A DNA stretch of 64,000 bases, taken from Rhinopomastus cyanomelas. Lineage: Eukaryota; Chordata; Aves; Bucerotiformes; Rhinopomastidae. Made by a program: the position numbers and the translations under genes. Below the pieces are notes generated by a model. The model was not told the DNA's origin. It saw only the letters and a list, made by a program, of their open reading frames with translations, and did not search any database. The stretch covers positions 100,901 to 164,900 of the forward strand of contig VXBP01009415.1 of the NCBI GenBank assembly GCA_013400115.1. Reading direction: 5' to 3'. Shown in pieces: positions 42,075 to 51,714 of this stretch (the stretch's first letter is position 1; each line of letters starts with the position of its first letter).

Positions 42075-43140
42075 CCCGAGCCTTATTGCATCAGGTCCCC
42101 GTGCTGGGGGAGCTGGCAGGGAGCCCCGTCCCTGCCCGCCATACCCCAGCAGCCTCCCAGCACCGGGGAAACGCTCCGGTCGATGCTGCCTCGGAGAGAC
42201 GGGGCTGGGCGGGGAGGAGGAGGAGTGTGGTGGGGGGAAGAAACCCCCCAGACCCCTCCTTGGTGATGCACAAAGGGCGTCACCAGCAGCTGGAGCAGCC
42301 CGGGCTGCAAACAGCCCCCCAAAGCATCATTTGGGCACTTGCCCAGTCCTCAGCTCGCCAGCCTTTCCCCCCTTCCTCCCCACCGGCATGCCCTGATGCC
42401 CGAGAGGAGACTCTTGCAGCAGCTGCCAGGAAAATCCCCACAGGAAACGTCCCCACCCTGTGTGGGCCCCAGCGTTTGCCTGGGATGTGGAGTATGGGGT
42501 GTGGGGAGTCACACGGCCAGTTGTCATCTTCAGGGGCAGATTCACGGAGTAGGGGCACGACAACTTCCACACCGAGTATGGACGGGGGGGCCTGGGTTGG
42601 GGGAGAGAAAAGTGATGGGAAGGGGGCAATCCCAAGGGATTGAGGGGCTGTGTGAGGGGTTGGAGATTCTGCTCAAGGGTCAGCAGGCTCTGGCCCAGGA
42701 GCTGGAGAGTAGAATGACACCCCCACCCCCCCCCAACACACGCAGGGCAGCCCCGATGGAGCCCCTACCCCTGCAGCTACCATCCGGGGTGGGGAAGGGG
42801 CTCACGCCAACATCCCTCTACAACATCCCTCCCCTCTTCGCCCACCCCCGTGGAACTCCGCTACTCACCGCCAAGCAGCTCCCGAGGGGCTGCGGGCTCA
42901 GAACCTCCCCACGGCCGCGCCTGCCGACCGCCCCTCGCCATCACCGCCCACCGGTGATGGGTGGGGGCCGAAAGGGGGGGAGTGGGCGGTGATTGCGAGG
43001 GGGGGGCGGCGGACCCGGTGCAGGGTCTCAGTCACCATCTCAGGACAGGGGACCAGGCACACATTACTCTCCAACACATCCAGGGATGGAGCATCTGGGT
43101 CACCCGACGTGAAAGCCGCAGCTCGGAGCGATCGTGCCAC
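42075..43140 (-). promoter_or_regulatory. CPNE2: CpG-rich region, candidate CPNE2 promoter and first exons
   Basis: The most GC- and CpG-rich part of the window apart from the HERPUD1 edge. It lies upstream of CPNE2 coding exon 1, whose acceptor demands an upstream non-coding exon. Two strong minus-strand donors GTGAGT are present: 42868-42863 (exon edge 42869, preceded by GGAGCTGCTTGGCG) and 42074-42069 (exon edge 42075). Either could close an alternative 5' UTR exon. No TATA box was noticed, as is usual for CpG promoters. Transcription start sites cannot be placed from sequence alone. Confidence 0.6.
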
Positions 43141-43374
43141 GCACAGCCCCAGTCTCTTCGGTTTTTAAACACACAAAAACCAGCCCCCGTCTTCCGAACA
43201 CAGAGTTTAGCGAAAATTCGCTGGGCTCCGGCCAACCGCTCCCCATTCCTGGGGATCTGCTGACCCCTGGTGGTGTGGAAATGGTCCTGTGAGCCCCTGG
43301 CTTGTGCTGGGTGGGCACCGCTCACCAATTAGATGGGAGTTCGTCCTGGGTTGCAGAGAGAAGCCGACTCCCAC

Positions 43375-43605
43375 ACTGGTGGCGTTAGATGATCCCCAGA
43401 AGACCCTTCCAAGTCTAACCCCCTGCTAGAGCAGGATCCCCTAGAGTAGATCGCACAGGAACAGTCCAGGTGGGTTTGAGATCCCTCCAGAACAGCAGAT
43501 CCACAACCTCTCTGAGCGGCCTGGGACAGGGCTCTGACTGGGAAAAAGTTTTTCCTTAGGTTTAGGTGGACTCTCCTGTGTTCCCGTTTGTGACCACCTG
43601 AGACA
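43375..43605 (-). repeat. CR1 LINE 3' fragment
   Basis: Reverse CR1: GTTAGATGATCCCCAGAAGA, CCTGCTAGAGCAGGATCCCC and AAAAAGTTTTTCCTTAGGTT. Lies in the CETP-CPNE2 spacer. Confidence 0.8.
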
Positions 43606-43657
43606 CACATCTAGTTCTCAGAGGGACTCTTGGACCTCTCTAGTACCTGCAGCATGT

Positions 43658-43700
43658 CTTACAGAATCACAGGTTGGAAAAGACCTGTAGGATGCCCTTG
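43658..43700 (-). repeat. CR1 3' tail remnant
   Basis: Very short reverse CR1 tail (TTACAGAATCACAGGTTGGA then AAAGACCT) just before an oppositely oriented CR1. Confidence 0.6.
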
Positions 43701-43719
43701 GCTTATGGTGCACAGGATG

Positions 43720-43903
43720 GGCACAAAAGGTGCTGCACTGGAATGGGTTGCACAGGGGGGTTGTCTCCTCCTCTGGAGACGTTTAAAACACACCTGGACA
43801 TCTTCCTGTGCAACTTGATCTAGGTGATCCTGCTCTGGCAGGGGGATTGGATGATCTTTTGAGGTCCCTTCCAATCCTTAACGTTCTGTGATTCCGTGAT
43901 AAC
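43720..43903 (+). repeat. CR1 LINE 3' fragment
   Basis: Forward CR1 3' end with CACACCTGGACATCTTCCTG, CTAGGTGATCCTGCTCTGGC and TTTTGAGGTCCCTTCCAATC, ending GTTCTGTGATTCCGTGA. Confidence 0.88.
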
Positions 43904-44154
43904 ACCAGAGATGCCACAAGATGGACAAAGCCCATCTCTGTTACCTCCCACCAGCACTAACCCAGAGCATCCCAAACCTTGAGAGTCCAATCCTTACTCA
44001 TAAGCACCCATGTCTTTTAAAAAGATGGTGTAAGTTGAGTGTGTAGAGAAGTCTTCAAGATCTCTGCAGAGGAGGGCTCTCTGGAAGTACAGCCACACCA
44101 AATCATAGAAGGAAAAAGCTAATTCACCCAAAGCTGAATTAAATCACCTGGTCT

Positions 44155-44160
44155 TTTAAT
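44155..44160 (-). terminator. Poly(A) signal ATTAAA, probable CETP end
   Basis: Common variant hexamer 56 bp after the CETP stop codon on the minus strand, implying a very short 3' UTR as in mammalian CETP. Confidence 0.6.
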
Positions 44161-44215
44161 TGCTTCACCAATATTTTCACACAGCTTCCTACACTTCTTT
44201 AGGAAGAGAGCAATC

Positions 44216-44290
44216 CTATAATTTTTTCGCAAGAAAATCAAGCAGCAGGTGATTTGGGAAGCTGAAGTCCAGTTGTACAATTACGTATCC
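44216..44290 (-). CDS. CETP: CETP coding exon 16 (C-terminal helix and stop)
   Basis: Encodes GYVIVQLDFSFPNHLLLDFL then AKKL and TAG at 44218-44216. The terminal amphipathic helix corresponds to human EHLLVDFLQSLS. Here the last four residues are AKKL, more basic than the mammalian end. Acceptor CTTTCCAG. Confidence 0.95.
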   Translation of the reverse strand, partial: GYVIVQLDFSFPNHLLLDFLAKKL

Positions 44291-47200
44291 CTGGAAAGGG
44301 GGTAGCAGAAAAGCAAGGATCAGTCTGGATGGCTCTTCCCGAGACAAGGTTAAGAGTTAGGGATGACTAAGCCCTGCTTACCTCTCTTGTGATAATCTCA
44401 GGATCTTTGATCTCAAATAGATTGAGCCCTTTGCTGTTCATCAGCGAAGTCAAAGCTGGTCCAATCCCTGGGGAGTCAACAAACCCATCTGGTTATGGGT
44501 ACAGCCATCCTGGCTCACAACTCATCATGTAACAACCACCTTGTCTTTCCATTGCCAAAATGTAATTGTGCCCCAACGCCCTACAGCCTGAGGGAAAATT
44601 CACTTTTCCTTTGTCCCAGCCACAGGGTTCTCAAGCTCACCAGAAATCTGCACATGCAGTTTTCCCTGCCACCCCAACTGTCTATTTTCAGTGCCTAGGA
44701 GTGGAGTAGATGGGATATTGGATGCCTTATGGAGAGAGTTGACACCTCCTCAAAGAGAAAACTCACTTGAAATCACTTCTGGGATCCCAACAGCTGAGAT
44801 CATTGTCTGCAGGAAGTTCTTTATGGATGGGTCATTCTGAAAGCAGAAAGTCTATAGAAAAATGTTTTCAAAACATTATCTAGTCCCAAATGGCCTAGAG
44901 AATACTTCCCTAGGACTTACCCCACTTGGGTCAGCTGGGCATCTGAAGACTTTAAACTCTACCCTGAGGGGAAGGAAAAAGGAGGGAAAAAGATCACTCA
45001 GGGCCGCAGAGACCCTTTGCCTGTACTGCTCTCAGGCAAAACAAGGGGCAACCAGACACACTGGAGAGCACAGAACCCACCTAGGGTCCAGAGGTTGCAG
45101 GATGAGTTTCTTTTCTGAGTAGGCAGCTCGGACAGTAACTGTAGTTTCCTGTGCGGATGAACAACAGCGCTGAGACATGGCTCATCATACCTTACAGCAT
45201 AGAGCTGCACAGGGACATTTTGCTTTACTGTCCATGGCCCAGAGTTCAACACACTTCTGGCTTTACCTCCAGATCTTACTTGATAAGGTCAATGTTTACC
45301 TTCTCCATTTCCATGCAACAACCCCGCCCCCAGTCCCACAACCTCTGCCCATGGGGCTCTAGACCAGCTCAGCCATCAACCTGATGATTTTGCTACCTTA
45401 TGAAGCAAAGAACTGACCTCCTCCATGTACAGTACCACCAGGGGCTCTTGTCCTGCAGGAAAGATGGTGACCTCTACTGCTACCAAGGCCTTCACAACTG
45501 TCCCTTCAGGCTGAACAGAGATTTGGGGATGGGAGAGACTCCACACCTTGGCCACAGAGTCATTGTAGGAGGTGCCTTGAAAAATCTGATCAAAGAGCAA
45601 CAGAAGGATCCAATGTTTCCTTGTGCCACATCCCCATTTCATACTAACTTCCCAAACAGCTGCATCCTTTTGTAGCTCTCAACTCCCCCTGCAGCTCCTA
45701 AAGGTCAGTAACTCAGCTGGGTTCCGGGGCAGCTGTGCCAGCAGGGAGGGCAGAGAGATCCTCCTTGCAAAGCACCACGGTTTCTCCATCAGTCCCTGCT
45801 TTTCCCCATTAGACCCACCCAACACTCAAGCTGTGGAGGGAAGAATGCTAGATGTTACTGTTCAGCAGGACCCATCTGAGAAGCTCCTGACAGAAAATGC
45901 CCTGAATAGGACCAAGTGTTACCGTTTGCACTGTCTTCTGCTGCACTTCTGTGTCTTCTGCCTCAAACAGCTCCTTCAGAAACAAACCAGAGTTAGATTG
46001 CAGAGCAGTGTGACGTAAGGTTATGGTTAGCCCCGATGCAGGGAGGGTGGCCCACAATACTGGTGTGGCTTGTGGCTAGTGCAGAGCCACTGCTGAGCTC
46101 CCCCTTAGTCCACCCCCTTTCTGCCTCAGCACTCCCAGAGGAGACCGTGTCCCTCTGTGGCTCAGGTGGTGAGATCTTCATCAGCTGGTGTTGCCGCTCT
46201 GAGGGATGCTGCTGCCTGGCAGCTCAGGCTCATGAGAAGGTACCAATTTCTGAGCAGGGTCACACATTGTGACTAACTGTGTGTTTGTTTTCTACAGAAA
46301 CTCTCTCAACAAGCTCAGTATTTAGAGAACTTTTTACTCTCTCCCCAGAACACAATGCATAAGGTTAGGGGGGAACTGCCCTGAAAGAGTCACCTGCAGC
46401 TTCTCCCCGCTGATGGTCATCACCAGGCGCTTGTCTAGGAAGGCAGCGGAAGCCAGGGAGCTGAGGGTGTGCTGGGACAGCCAGAAGTAGAGCATCCGGG
46501 ACTCAGTCAGCAGCGACGGTGAAAAGACAGAGTCACTGAAGGCATCTGAGTGGTTCTTGTAGAGCACAAAGCCCTTTAAAAGAAAGCGAGTTGGCCACGA
46601 GGAGCAGCAGGGAGATGGCACACAACATCAGCCCCTATGTCTTCACACCAGGCTAAGCTGTGGCTGCATTGCCCTGCAGCCAGCACCAGCACCCTCTGGT
46701 CTCTGAGCAGCTGGAGTTACATTACCTTGTGGTAGGATTCGAGGTAATTTGCTTTTATTAAAGGATCTGATGCCAGGGAGATGTCGACACCGATATCCTC
46801 ATCCTGGACAAAATTTGCTGCAGGAAGAGCAGAAACCTCACACCAGGAACACAACACCAAGCAGACCTCATGACAGTCACCTTTAGGACTTACTGCAGAA
46901 GGCGACTGGGAGGCACTAAAGGACACAGGGATGGGGCCAGTCCCACTGCTGTGCCTGGTGCTGAACCTGTTACTGTTCGCTGGGTTTAGTTTCTCCACTG
47001 GAAAATAGGGGAGTTGTACACTCTGGTCCTTTTCCCTGGTAACTGGGACTGGGAACCACAGGAAATCTTCAAGCAGGCACATGCTGCAGCATCTGAGCCT
47101 CAATACTGCAGGACATGCTTATGCTTGACCCAACACCAGCCCTTTAGCTGTCCTGCACCACTGGTCAACGCAGAACGAAGGAGAAATACCTTATGAACTG

Positions 47201-50200
47201 AAGTGTGTTTTCTGACCAGTGCAACTGCCCTTAAACACCCACCTGATGTGGAAAACTCAGAGCTGCTGAGGTTTATTTTGCTGTTCCATGTGGGCTGGGG
47301 GTTTCACCCACGTTTCCAAAGGACTTGTGGGATAGATGAGGCTACCGCCCTGCTGGAGCTCAGGCATTACCAGTTGCACATCAAACCAGAAAGAGGCAAT
47401 CCCAGGGTATTTACCTGCTAAATCATGGACAAAATTTGCCATCATCTGGGCAAGGAAATTTATCTCATTGCACACCTATGAGAGAAGAGAAAAAACAAAG
47501 GTGGGGGGAGAATCTGTCATTGTAGTGTGGAGCTGGTGAGACCTGGCTGCTGTTGGTTAGAGTCTGGCACCATCAGAGACCCCCAGTGCCAGCACAACCA
47601 CCCAGCTCGAGAGGTTGAGGGGCTGTGGGTTCTTTCTGCCTGGATTTTCATGAGCACTAGGTATGAATCACTATCCTCTCATGGGTGGATGTCGGCAGAG
47701 GAGCGAGCAACACACACACCCACCTCTGCTCCATTCCTGACCTTACCTCACTCTTGAGAACAAGCTTCAAAGTGAAGGAGATGAAATCTGTGAAGAGCTG
47801 CTTCAGCCAGCCTGGCCTGCCGGAGATGGGAGGGTGGTCAGGAACCACCTCATGGCCCCAGCAGTGGGTGATGCTCAGGATGGAGTACTCAGGGACCAGC
47901 AGAGGGGCCAGAGAAGTGGGATTTGAAGAGGGGACAGACTCACTCCTTGTCTCCTTGGAGGTGAAGCATCAGTTTGTGGAAGGTCAGGTAGCAGTCAGAG
48001 GCGTCAGCAGCCACCTGGTCCTTCTGGCACACTGCACAGGATGGAAGGAAAGAGGAAGAACCTGGCTGATTTGGCCTCTAGGACAAGGGCACTTGGCAGA
48101 CAGTGCAGCCCTGGAGCAGGACATTGCTACAAGGGCAGCTAGGGTTCCCCAAACCCCCTGAGAGTTGTTCCTGGCCAGGGTTCCCCACAGCCCCTGGGGG
48201 ATGTTCCTGCAGAACTCTAGGCTGGCACAGATGGGGCTGCTTTGTGCCTGGGTAGGGAGTTTCAGCGCTGAGCCGGTCTCTCTCTTGCATCATGTGGCTA
48301 CCTTGGCCTCTCAAGGCACAGGTAGTGACCCACTTCCCTCTTATCCCTGAGACCCCCAGCATCAGCAACCCCAGTGATTACTTACTCAGTTTAATGTTCA
48401 GGTCTAGGTCAATAGAAGCCCTGATTTCAAAATCAACTGAGTGGAAGAGCTGCAAACTGGAAGGGCAGAAGAGAGGAGGCTCAGCAGTACATCCTGGGAG
48501 CAGTTTCTCCACCACAGCACAGAGAGCACCAAAGGGCAGTGAAGGAATCCACTGGCACACTTGGGCCATCCCATCTCCTCCCATGGGGTAACATGGGGGC
48601 AGAAAGGCAGAAAGCAAGAGGGGAAGAGCAAGGATGGATCTCAGCAGCATCTCATGTCACCCAGGTAGTGAACGATGCTGATGTCAGACGATCGGTGAAG
48701 TGCAGCCTCTCCACACACCCTTGCGCCATGGGTCTGAGGACAAGATGCTCCACAGCAGCCGGCCCCCAGGTACTTACAACCAAGCCCCTGCGTAGCCGTA
48801 GTTCAGGGTTCCTTTGAAGGAGGCTGACACATTTTTAATGGCGATGTGAATGGCATCATCTTCCCTGAGCTCCACCTCGCTCTGCTCTATGGACAAGTCA
48901 TTGACCTGGATGCTGGAAACAGCAAGAACCCCATGTGTCTCCAGCCTGAAGCTGCTTTCTTTGATCAAGTGAGACAAGTTTGCTCCTGAGGACCTGGGAT
49001 CTCACAGGGGTCTGGGCCAACTCCAGACTTTGAGGCTTTTGCAAGTCACAGGGGCCACAGCACAAGGACACCAGTTCTTTTGCCAAGCCTCAGCATGCTG
49101 CTTCTCCCAGAGATCATAAAATCACAGACTGGGTTGGGTTGGATTGGGACCTCAGAGATCACCCAGTCCCAAGCCCCTGCCTTGGGCAGCGACACCTCTC
49201 AGTAGACCAGACTGGCCAGAGCCCTATCCAACCTGGCCTTGAACACTGCCAGGGATGGACCAGCCACAACCTCCCTGGGCAGCCTGTCCCAGTGCCTCAG
49301 CACCCTCACAGGGAGGAATTTCTTCCTCAGATCTGATCTAAATCTCCCCTCTTGCATGCTCAGGTACGAGGTGGGGGTACATTTACACATGAACTGGGGA
49401 GACTGGCACTGCAGGATGATTGTGGTACCCCATGTGAGCTGCAGCCACAGCAGGACCAGTCCTGTGCTGACACCACAGCATCAGCCAGCCCCAAACTAGT
49501 CAGTAACACAGCAAAACCCAGCCCCATCCTGGTTTGTCACACAGTGTTGCCCATTGCCCCTCCAGCAGACATGCTGATACTCACTTGGTGAGCCCATAGG
49601 CCACCTTGCCAAGCAGCCGTATAGACCGTTCCCCGGTGATGTTCGGGAACTTGGCATTTCTGAATGCTGCTTGTATGACCTGGGCCGTCTCCTGGTTCAC
49701 TGTCAGGGGAGAAAAGGGCAAAACCCACCAACCTGCAGCTGCTGCTGGCTCCAGCATCTACACTATGGAGTCTGAGTCATTTCCATCAGATGGTGGAATC
49801 ACTGCAGGTAGTTGGTGAGTAAATATAAAACAAAAACCCTCCAAGAGCTGGAGACAGCTTGGGACAGCAGCAGGACCATCCCCAGGGCATTGAGCCCAGG
49901 TCCCCACTTCCACTCTGGGGACAGATTTTGAAAGGGTTGAGTTTGTGCCTGTCCTCACACTCCACAAGCTCTTGGCTTCACCCTCACCCTTTGCTCAGAA
50001 GCTGCTCTCTCTTGTATTGGAGTCCACTGCTGGGTTTGCAGAGGAGAACTTCTGAGATCCACAAGTCTGGACTCATGTTCCTAAAACCCTTCAGCCCATC
50101 CCAGCCCCAGGATCATACAGGACTTTTCCTTGTATAAACACATCCCCTTCTGCAAGTCCCATTGACAGAGGGGATGGGACAGAGCTCTCCCCACCTTTCA

Positions 50201-50705
50201 CACAATTAATACTTCCCCCACCTGCAAAGCCCCCAGATCCTTCCAAATAGCCCACAGCAGCAGAGAGTCTGTTTCTCCCTGCCTGCACACTGACCCCAAG
50301 AGACAAGGACACAGCAAGGTGAGAAACCCAACACGATGGACACCGGTCCCTGGGGGCAAAGAGAGGGGCTGGGAAACCTTTCCGAGCTCCTTTGGGAAGC
50401 TATGCCTGTTTGGTTCAGGTGCCCATGACCTAACCTGGGATCCCAGGATAAAGGGCTTTCACAAGAGCTGAGGAAGGGAGAAGCCTCATCACTCAGCTGA
50501 TCTCTGCCCAGCTTCTCCTGACAGAGGGGGGAAGTGCAGCCCCCCCCACCAGACACTTACACAGCAGCGTCGCAGGCTTGGTCATCCTGCACACGATCCC
50601 CGTCACGCTGTAAGGGAGCGGCCCAAACTCGCAGCCTGCTGATGCATAGACCAGCATCAGCCAGATCCCAATGGTCCCCAGCCCCATCCCACCAGCCCAG
50701 AGCAT
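44216..50705 (-). CDS. CETP: Cholesteryl ester transfer protein, 16 coding exons (gene span)
   Basis: Secreted plasma glycoprotein of the BPI/LBP/PLTP lipid-binding family that exchanges cholesteryl ester and triglyceride between lipoproteins. Sixteen exons sum to 1518 bp (505 aa; human 493 aa), all in frame with GT-AG sites. Order: signal peptide (about residues 1-23, MLWAGGMGLGTIG then a hydrophobic core ending YASA), N-terminal barrel (GIVCRMTKPA, YGLTNIQVNDLSI, NVSASFKGTLNYGY), central region (KQLFTDFISFTLKLVLK, DEDIGVDISL, SRMLYFWLS), C-terminal barrel (EVISRIGPALTSLMNSKG), and the amphipathic tail helix NHLLLDFLAKKL, which in human CETP is needed for neutral lipid transfer. An in-frame ATG 45 bp upstream (50750) would add 15 residues; I chose 50705 for the better signal peptide. 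N-glycosylation sequons occur at NVS and NHS, the positions of two human sites. Confidence 0.95.
44382..44467 (-). CDS. CETP: CETP coding exon 15 (86 bp)
   Basis: Encodes RIGPALTSLMNSKGLNLFEI then KDPEIITRE; LMNSKG and PEIITR are highly conserved. Acceptor TCCCCAG, donor GTAAGC. Confidence 0.94.
44767..44836 (-). CDS. CETP: CETP coding exon 14 (70 bp)
   Basis: Encodes NDPSIKNFLQTMISAVGIPE then VIS plus one base. AVGIPEV is strongly conserved in CETP. Acceptor GCTTTCAG, donor GTGAGT. Confidence 0.94.
44921..44963 (-). CDS. CETP: CETP coding exon 13 (43 bp)
   Basis: Completes an arginine codon, then encodes VEFKVFRCPADPSG. A small, poorly conserved exon. Acceptor CCCCTCAG, donor GTAAGT, and a frame fit at both junctions support it. 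Confidence 0.85.
45081..45148 (-). CDS. CETP: CETP coding exon 12 (68 bp)
   Basis: Encodes ETTVTVRAAYSEKKLILQPL then DP plus two bases. Same length as human exon 12 (DIVTTVQASYSKKKLFLSLL). Acceptor CGCACAG, donor GTGGGT. Confidence 0.92.
45418..45585 (-). CDS. CETP: CETP coding exon 11 (168 bp)
   Basis: Encodes 56 residues from IFQGTSYNDSVAKVWSLSHP to VVLYMEE. Contains a new sequon NDS, while the position equivalent to the human Asn341 sequon is lost. Acceptor TGATCAG, donor GTCAGT. Confidence 0.92.
45923..45973 (-). CDS. CETP: CETP coding exon 10 (51 bp)
   Basis: Encodes ELFEAEDTEVQQKTVQT. Exactly the 51-bp length of human exon 10, though divergent in sequence. Phase 0. Acceptor TTTCTGAAG, donor GTAACA. 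This is the region that alternative splicing removes from human CETP (exon 9 skipping involves its neighbour). Confidence 0.88.
46394..46573 (-). CDS. CETP: CETP coding exon 9 (180 bp)
   Basis: Encodes 60 residues: GFVLYKNHSDAFSDSVFSPS, then SRMLYFWLSQ and ISGEKLQ. The sequon NHS matches human Asn240 in position. Largest CETP exon, phase 0. Acceptor TTTTAAAG, donor GTGACT. Confidence 0.95.
46726..46817 (-). CDS. CETP: CETP coding exon 8 (92 bp)
   Basis: Encodes ANFVQDEDIGVDISLASDPL through YLESYHK. The DIGVDIS motif is a family hallmark. Acceptor CTGCAG, donor GTAATG. Confidence 0.94.
47415..47475 (-). CDS. CETP: CETP coding exon 7 (61 bp)
   Basis: Encodes VCNEINFLAQMMANFVHDLA plus one base, corresponding to mammalian CKEINVISNIMADFVQTRA. 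Acceptor CTCATAG, donor GTAAAT. Confidence 0.92.
47747..47816 (-). CDS. CETP: CETP coding exon 6 (70 bp)
   Basis: Encodes EPGWLKQLFTDFISFTLKLV then LKSE, almost identical to the mammalian KQLFTNFISFTLKLVLK segment. Acceptor CCGGCAG, donor GTAAGG; phase 0 at its end. Confidence 0.94.
47944..48031 (-). CDS. CETP: CETP coding exon 5 (88 bp)
   Basis: Encodes MCQKDQVAADASDCYLTFHK through HLQGDK plus two bases. The cysteine in DCYLTFHK is conserved in the family. Acceptor CTGTGCAG, donor GTGAGT. Confidence 0.92.
48386..48456 (-). CDS. CETP: CETP coding exon 4 (71 bp)
   Basis: Encodes LQLFHSVDFEIRASIDLDLN through IKL plus one base. Acceptor CCTTCCAG, donor GTAAGT. It matches the human SIDFEIDSAIDLQIN segment in position. 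Confidence 0.92.
48778..48912 (-). CDS. CETP: CETP coding exon 3
   Basis: Encodes NIQVNDLSIEQSEVEL through KNVSASFKGTLNYGYAGAW. The sequon NVS corresponds to human Asn88. 135 bp. Acceptor GTTTCCAG, donor GTAAGT. A CR1 copy sits in the intron before it (49110-49360). Confidence 0.94.
49110..49360 (-). repeat. CR1 LINE 3' fragment in CETP intron 2
   Basis: Reverse CR1 starting ATAAAATCACAGACTGGGTT, with CCTATCCAACCTGGCCTTGA and GAGGAATTTCTTCCTCAGAT. Sense relative to CETP, between exons 2 and 3. Confidence 0.88.
49585..49699 (-). CDS. CETP: CETP coding exon 2
   Basis: Encodes NQETAQVIQAAFRNAKFPNI through KVAYGLT plus two bases (residues 49-86). 115 bp. Acceptor CCTGACAG, donor GTGAGT. Start of the N-terminal lipid-binding barrel. 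Confidence 0.93.
50561..50705 (-). CDS. CETP: CETP coding exon 1 (signal peptide)
   Basis: Encodes the signal peptide and GIVCRMTKPATLL, plus one base of the next codon. 145 bp. Donor GTAAGT. The split codon T+TG gives leucine, so the junction reads LLLNQET. Confidence 0.92.
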
Positions 50706-51714
50706 CTTCAGCCAGAGCAGAAGGGGCTGACTGTCCCTCGCCTGTGGCAAAGGCTGCTTTCATACCTCCAAGCAGACCTCATTCAAAGCAGGACATGACC
50801 TGCTTCCTCTGGTTATCAAAACCCATCACACGTTTCCTAATCTTCCTATAGTTTCCTTAACTCTCCCCAAGGCACTCACTGCCTTCCTCCCAGAGCAGAT
50901 GCTCGGGCCGCAGCACTTGGCTCTCCTGCCAAGACTCAGGACATGCTTAAAGATGGGTAGAGAGAGTTGGAGGGAGATTAGGAGATAAAGTCAAGGGAGC
51001 CACCTCACACTGTCTCCAGCAAGTTCAACCCTTGTTCCACACGGAGATTTCATGTTTTTTATTCCTACAGCAATTCACCCCAAATCTCTGTTTCAGATGC
51101 ACCCATGTTACCAACCCACATTATCACCCATATCCCTTCACCCCCCTGTTGTGGTGTGCAGGTTCACCCCAAAATGAGCTCCAGGACAAAACTGAGCGGG
51201 GCCACTTCCTCATGCAGCTCCCACCAACCATTTTGCCAGCCAAGACAAATGGAGAAGGAGAGGTCCTGGCAGTGCTGCAGGAGCACAATCCTCCGGGTGA
51301 GACAAGGTGCCAGCCTCCTGCCCTCCTGGCAGACACTCCATGTTCCTCGCTTGGGGCTTCCTGCAGGACCAACCCCCACTCCCCATCCGGCAGCCCCCAC
51401 CCTGCTGCACTGTTTTCTTCCTGAGTTGAGAAAGTGAATGGCCTCAGGTACCCCGCAAAGCCACTTGCGGTCACTGACCCAGCGAGGGAAACCAAGAATC
51501 CACAGGCTTCCTTCAGACTGCTCCAGGCAAGCAGTGGTCAGCACAGGCTACTGGCTGGAAGGTGCAACCAGCAGTTAAACACTGAGAGCACCTACAGGTC
51601 CAGCAGCTGCTGGACCAGTATCACTCCCACACCACAGCACAGCATCCATCTCCAGGAGCTGACCATCGTTAAGTCGCATAAGACAAGATGATGATGTAGG
51701 AGACCAGCTTGGCT
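50706..51714 (-). promoter_or_regulatory. CETP: CETP upstream region
   Basis: Non-repetitive sequence upstream of the CETP start. One nuclear-receptor half-site AGGTCA lies on the minus strand at 50801-50796. I did not find a clear DR4 repeat of the kind through which LXR controls mammalian CETP. No convincing TATA box was identified, so the promoter position is inferred only from the gene. Confidence 0.35.

Larger units (their letters stand above)
43150..44154. other. CETP-CPNE2 intergenic spacer
   Basis: About 1 kb between the CETP poly(A) signal and the CPNE2 CpG region. It is largely CR1 fragments in opposite orientations (43375-43605, 43658-43700, 43720-43903). No trace of a leucine-rich-repeat or NACHT coding segment was seen, although NLRC5 sits here in mammals. 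Confidence 0.7.

Noticed and set aside
42898..43140. 80-codon minus-strand ORF in the CpG island as a coding first exon of CPNE2
   Set aside because: Known CPNE2 begins close to the YCV.KVELS segment in exon 1, which has its own ATG; the island ORF shows no conservation I recognise and reads as GC-driven chance.
50706..50750. Upstream in-frame ATG for CETP
   Set aside because: It would add 15 residues before the signal peptide; the internal ATG gives a more standard signal sequence. Kept only as an alternative start.
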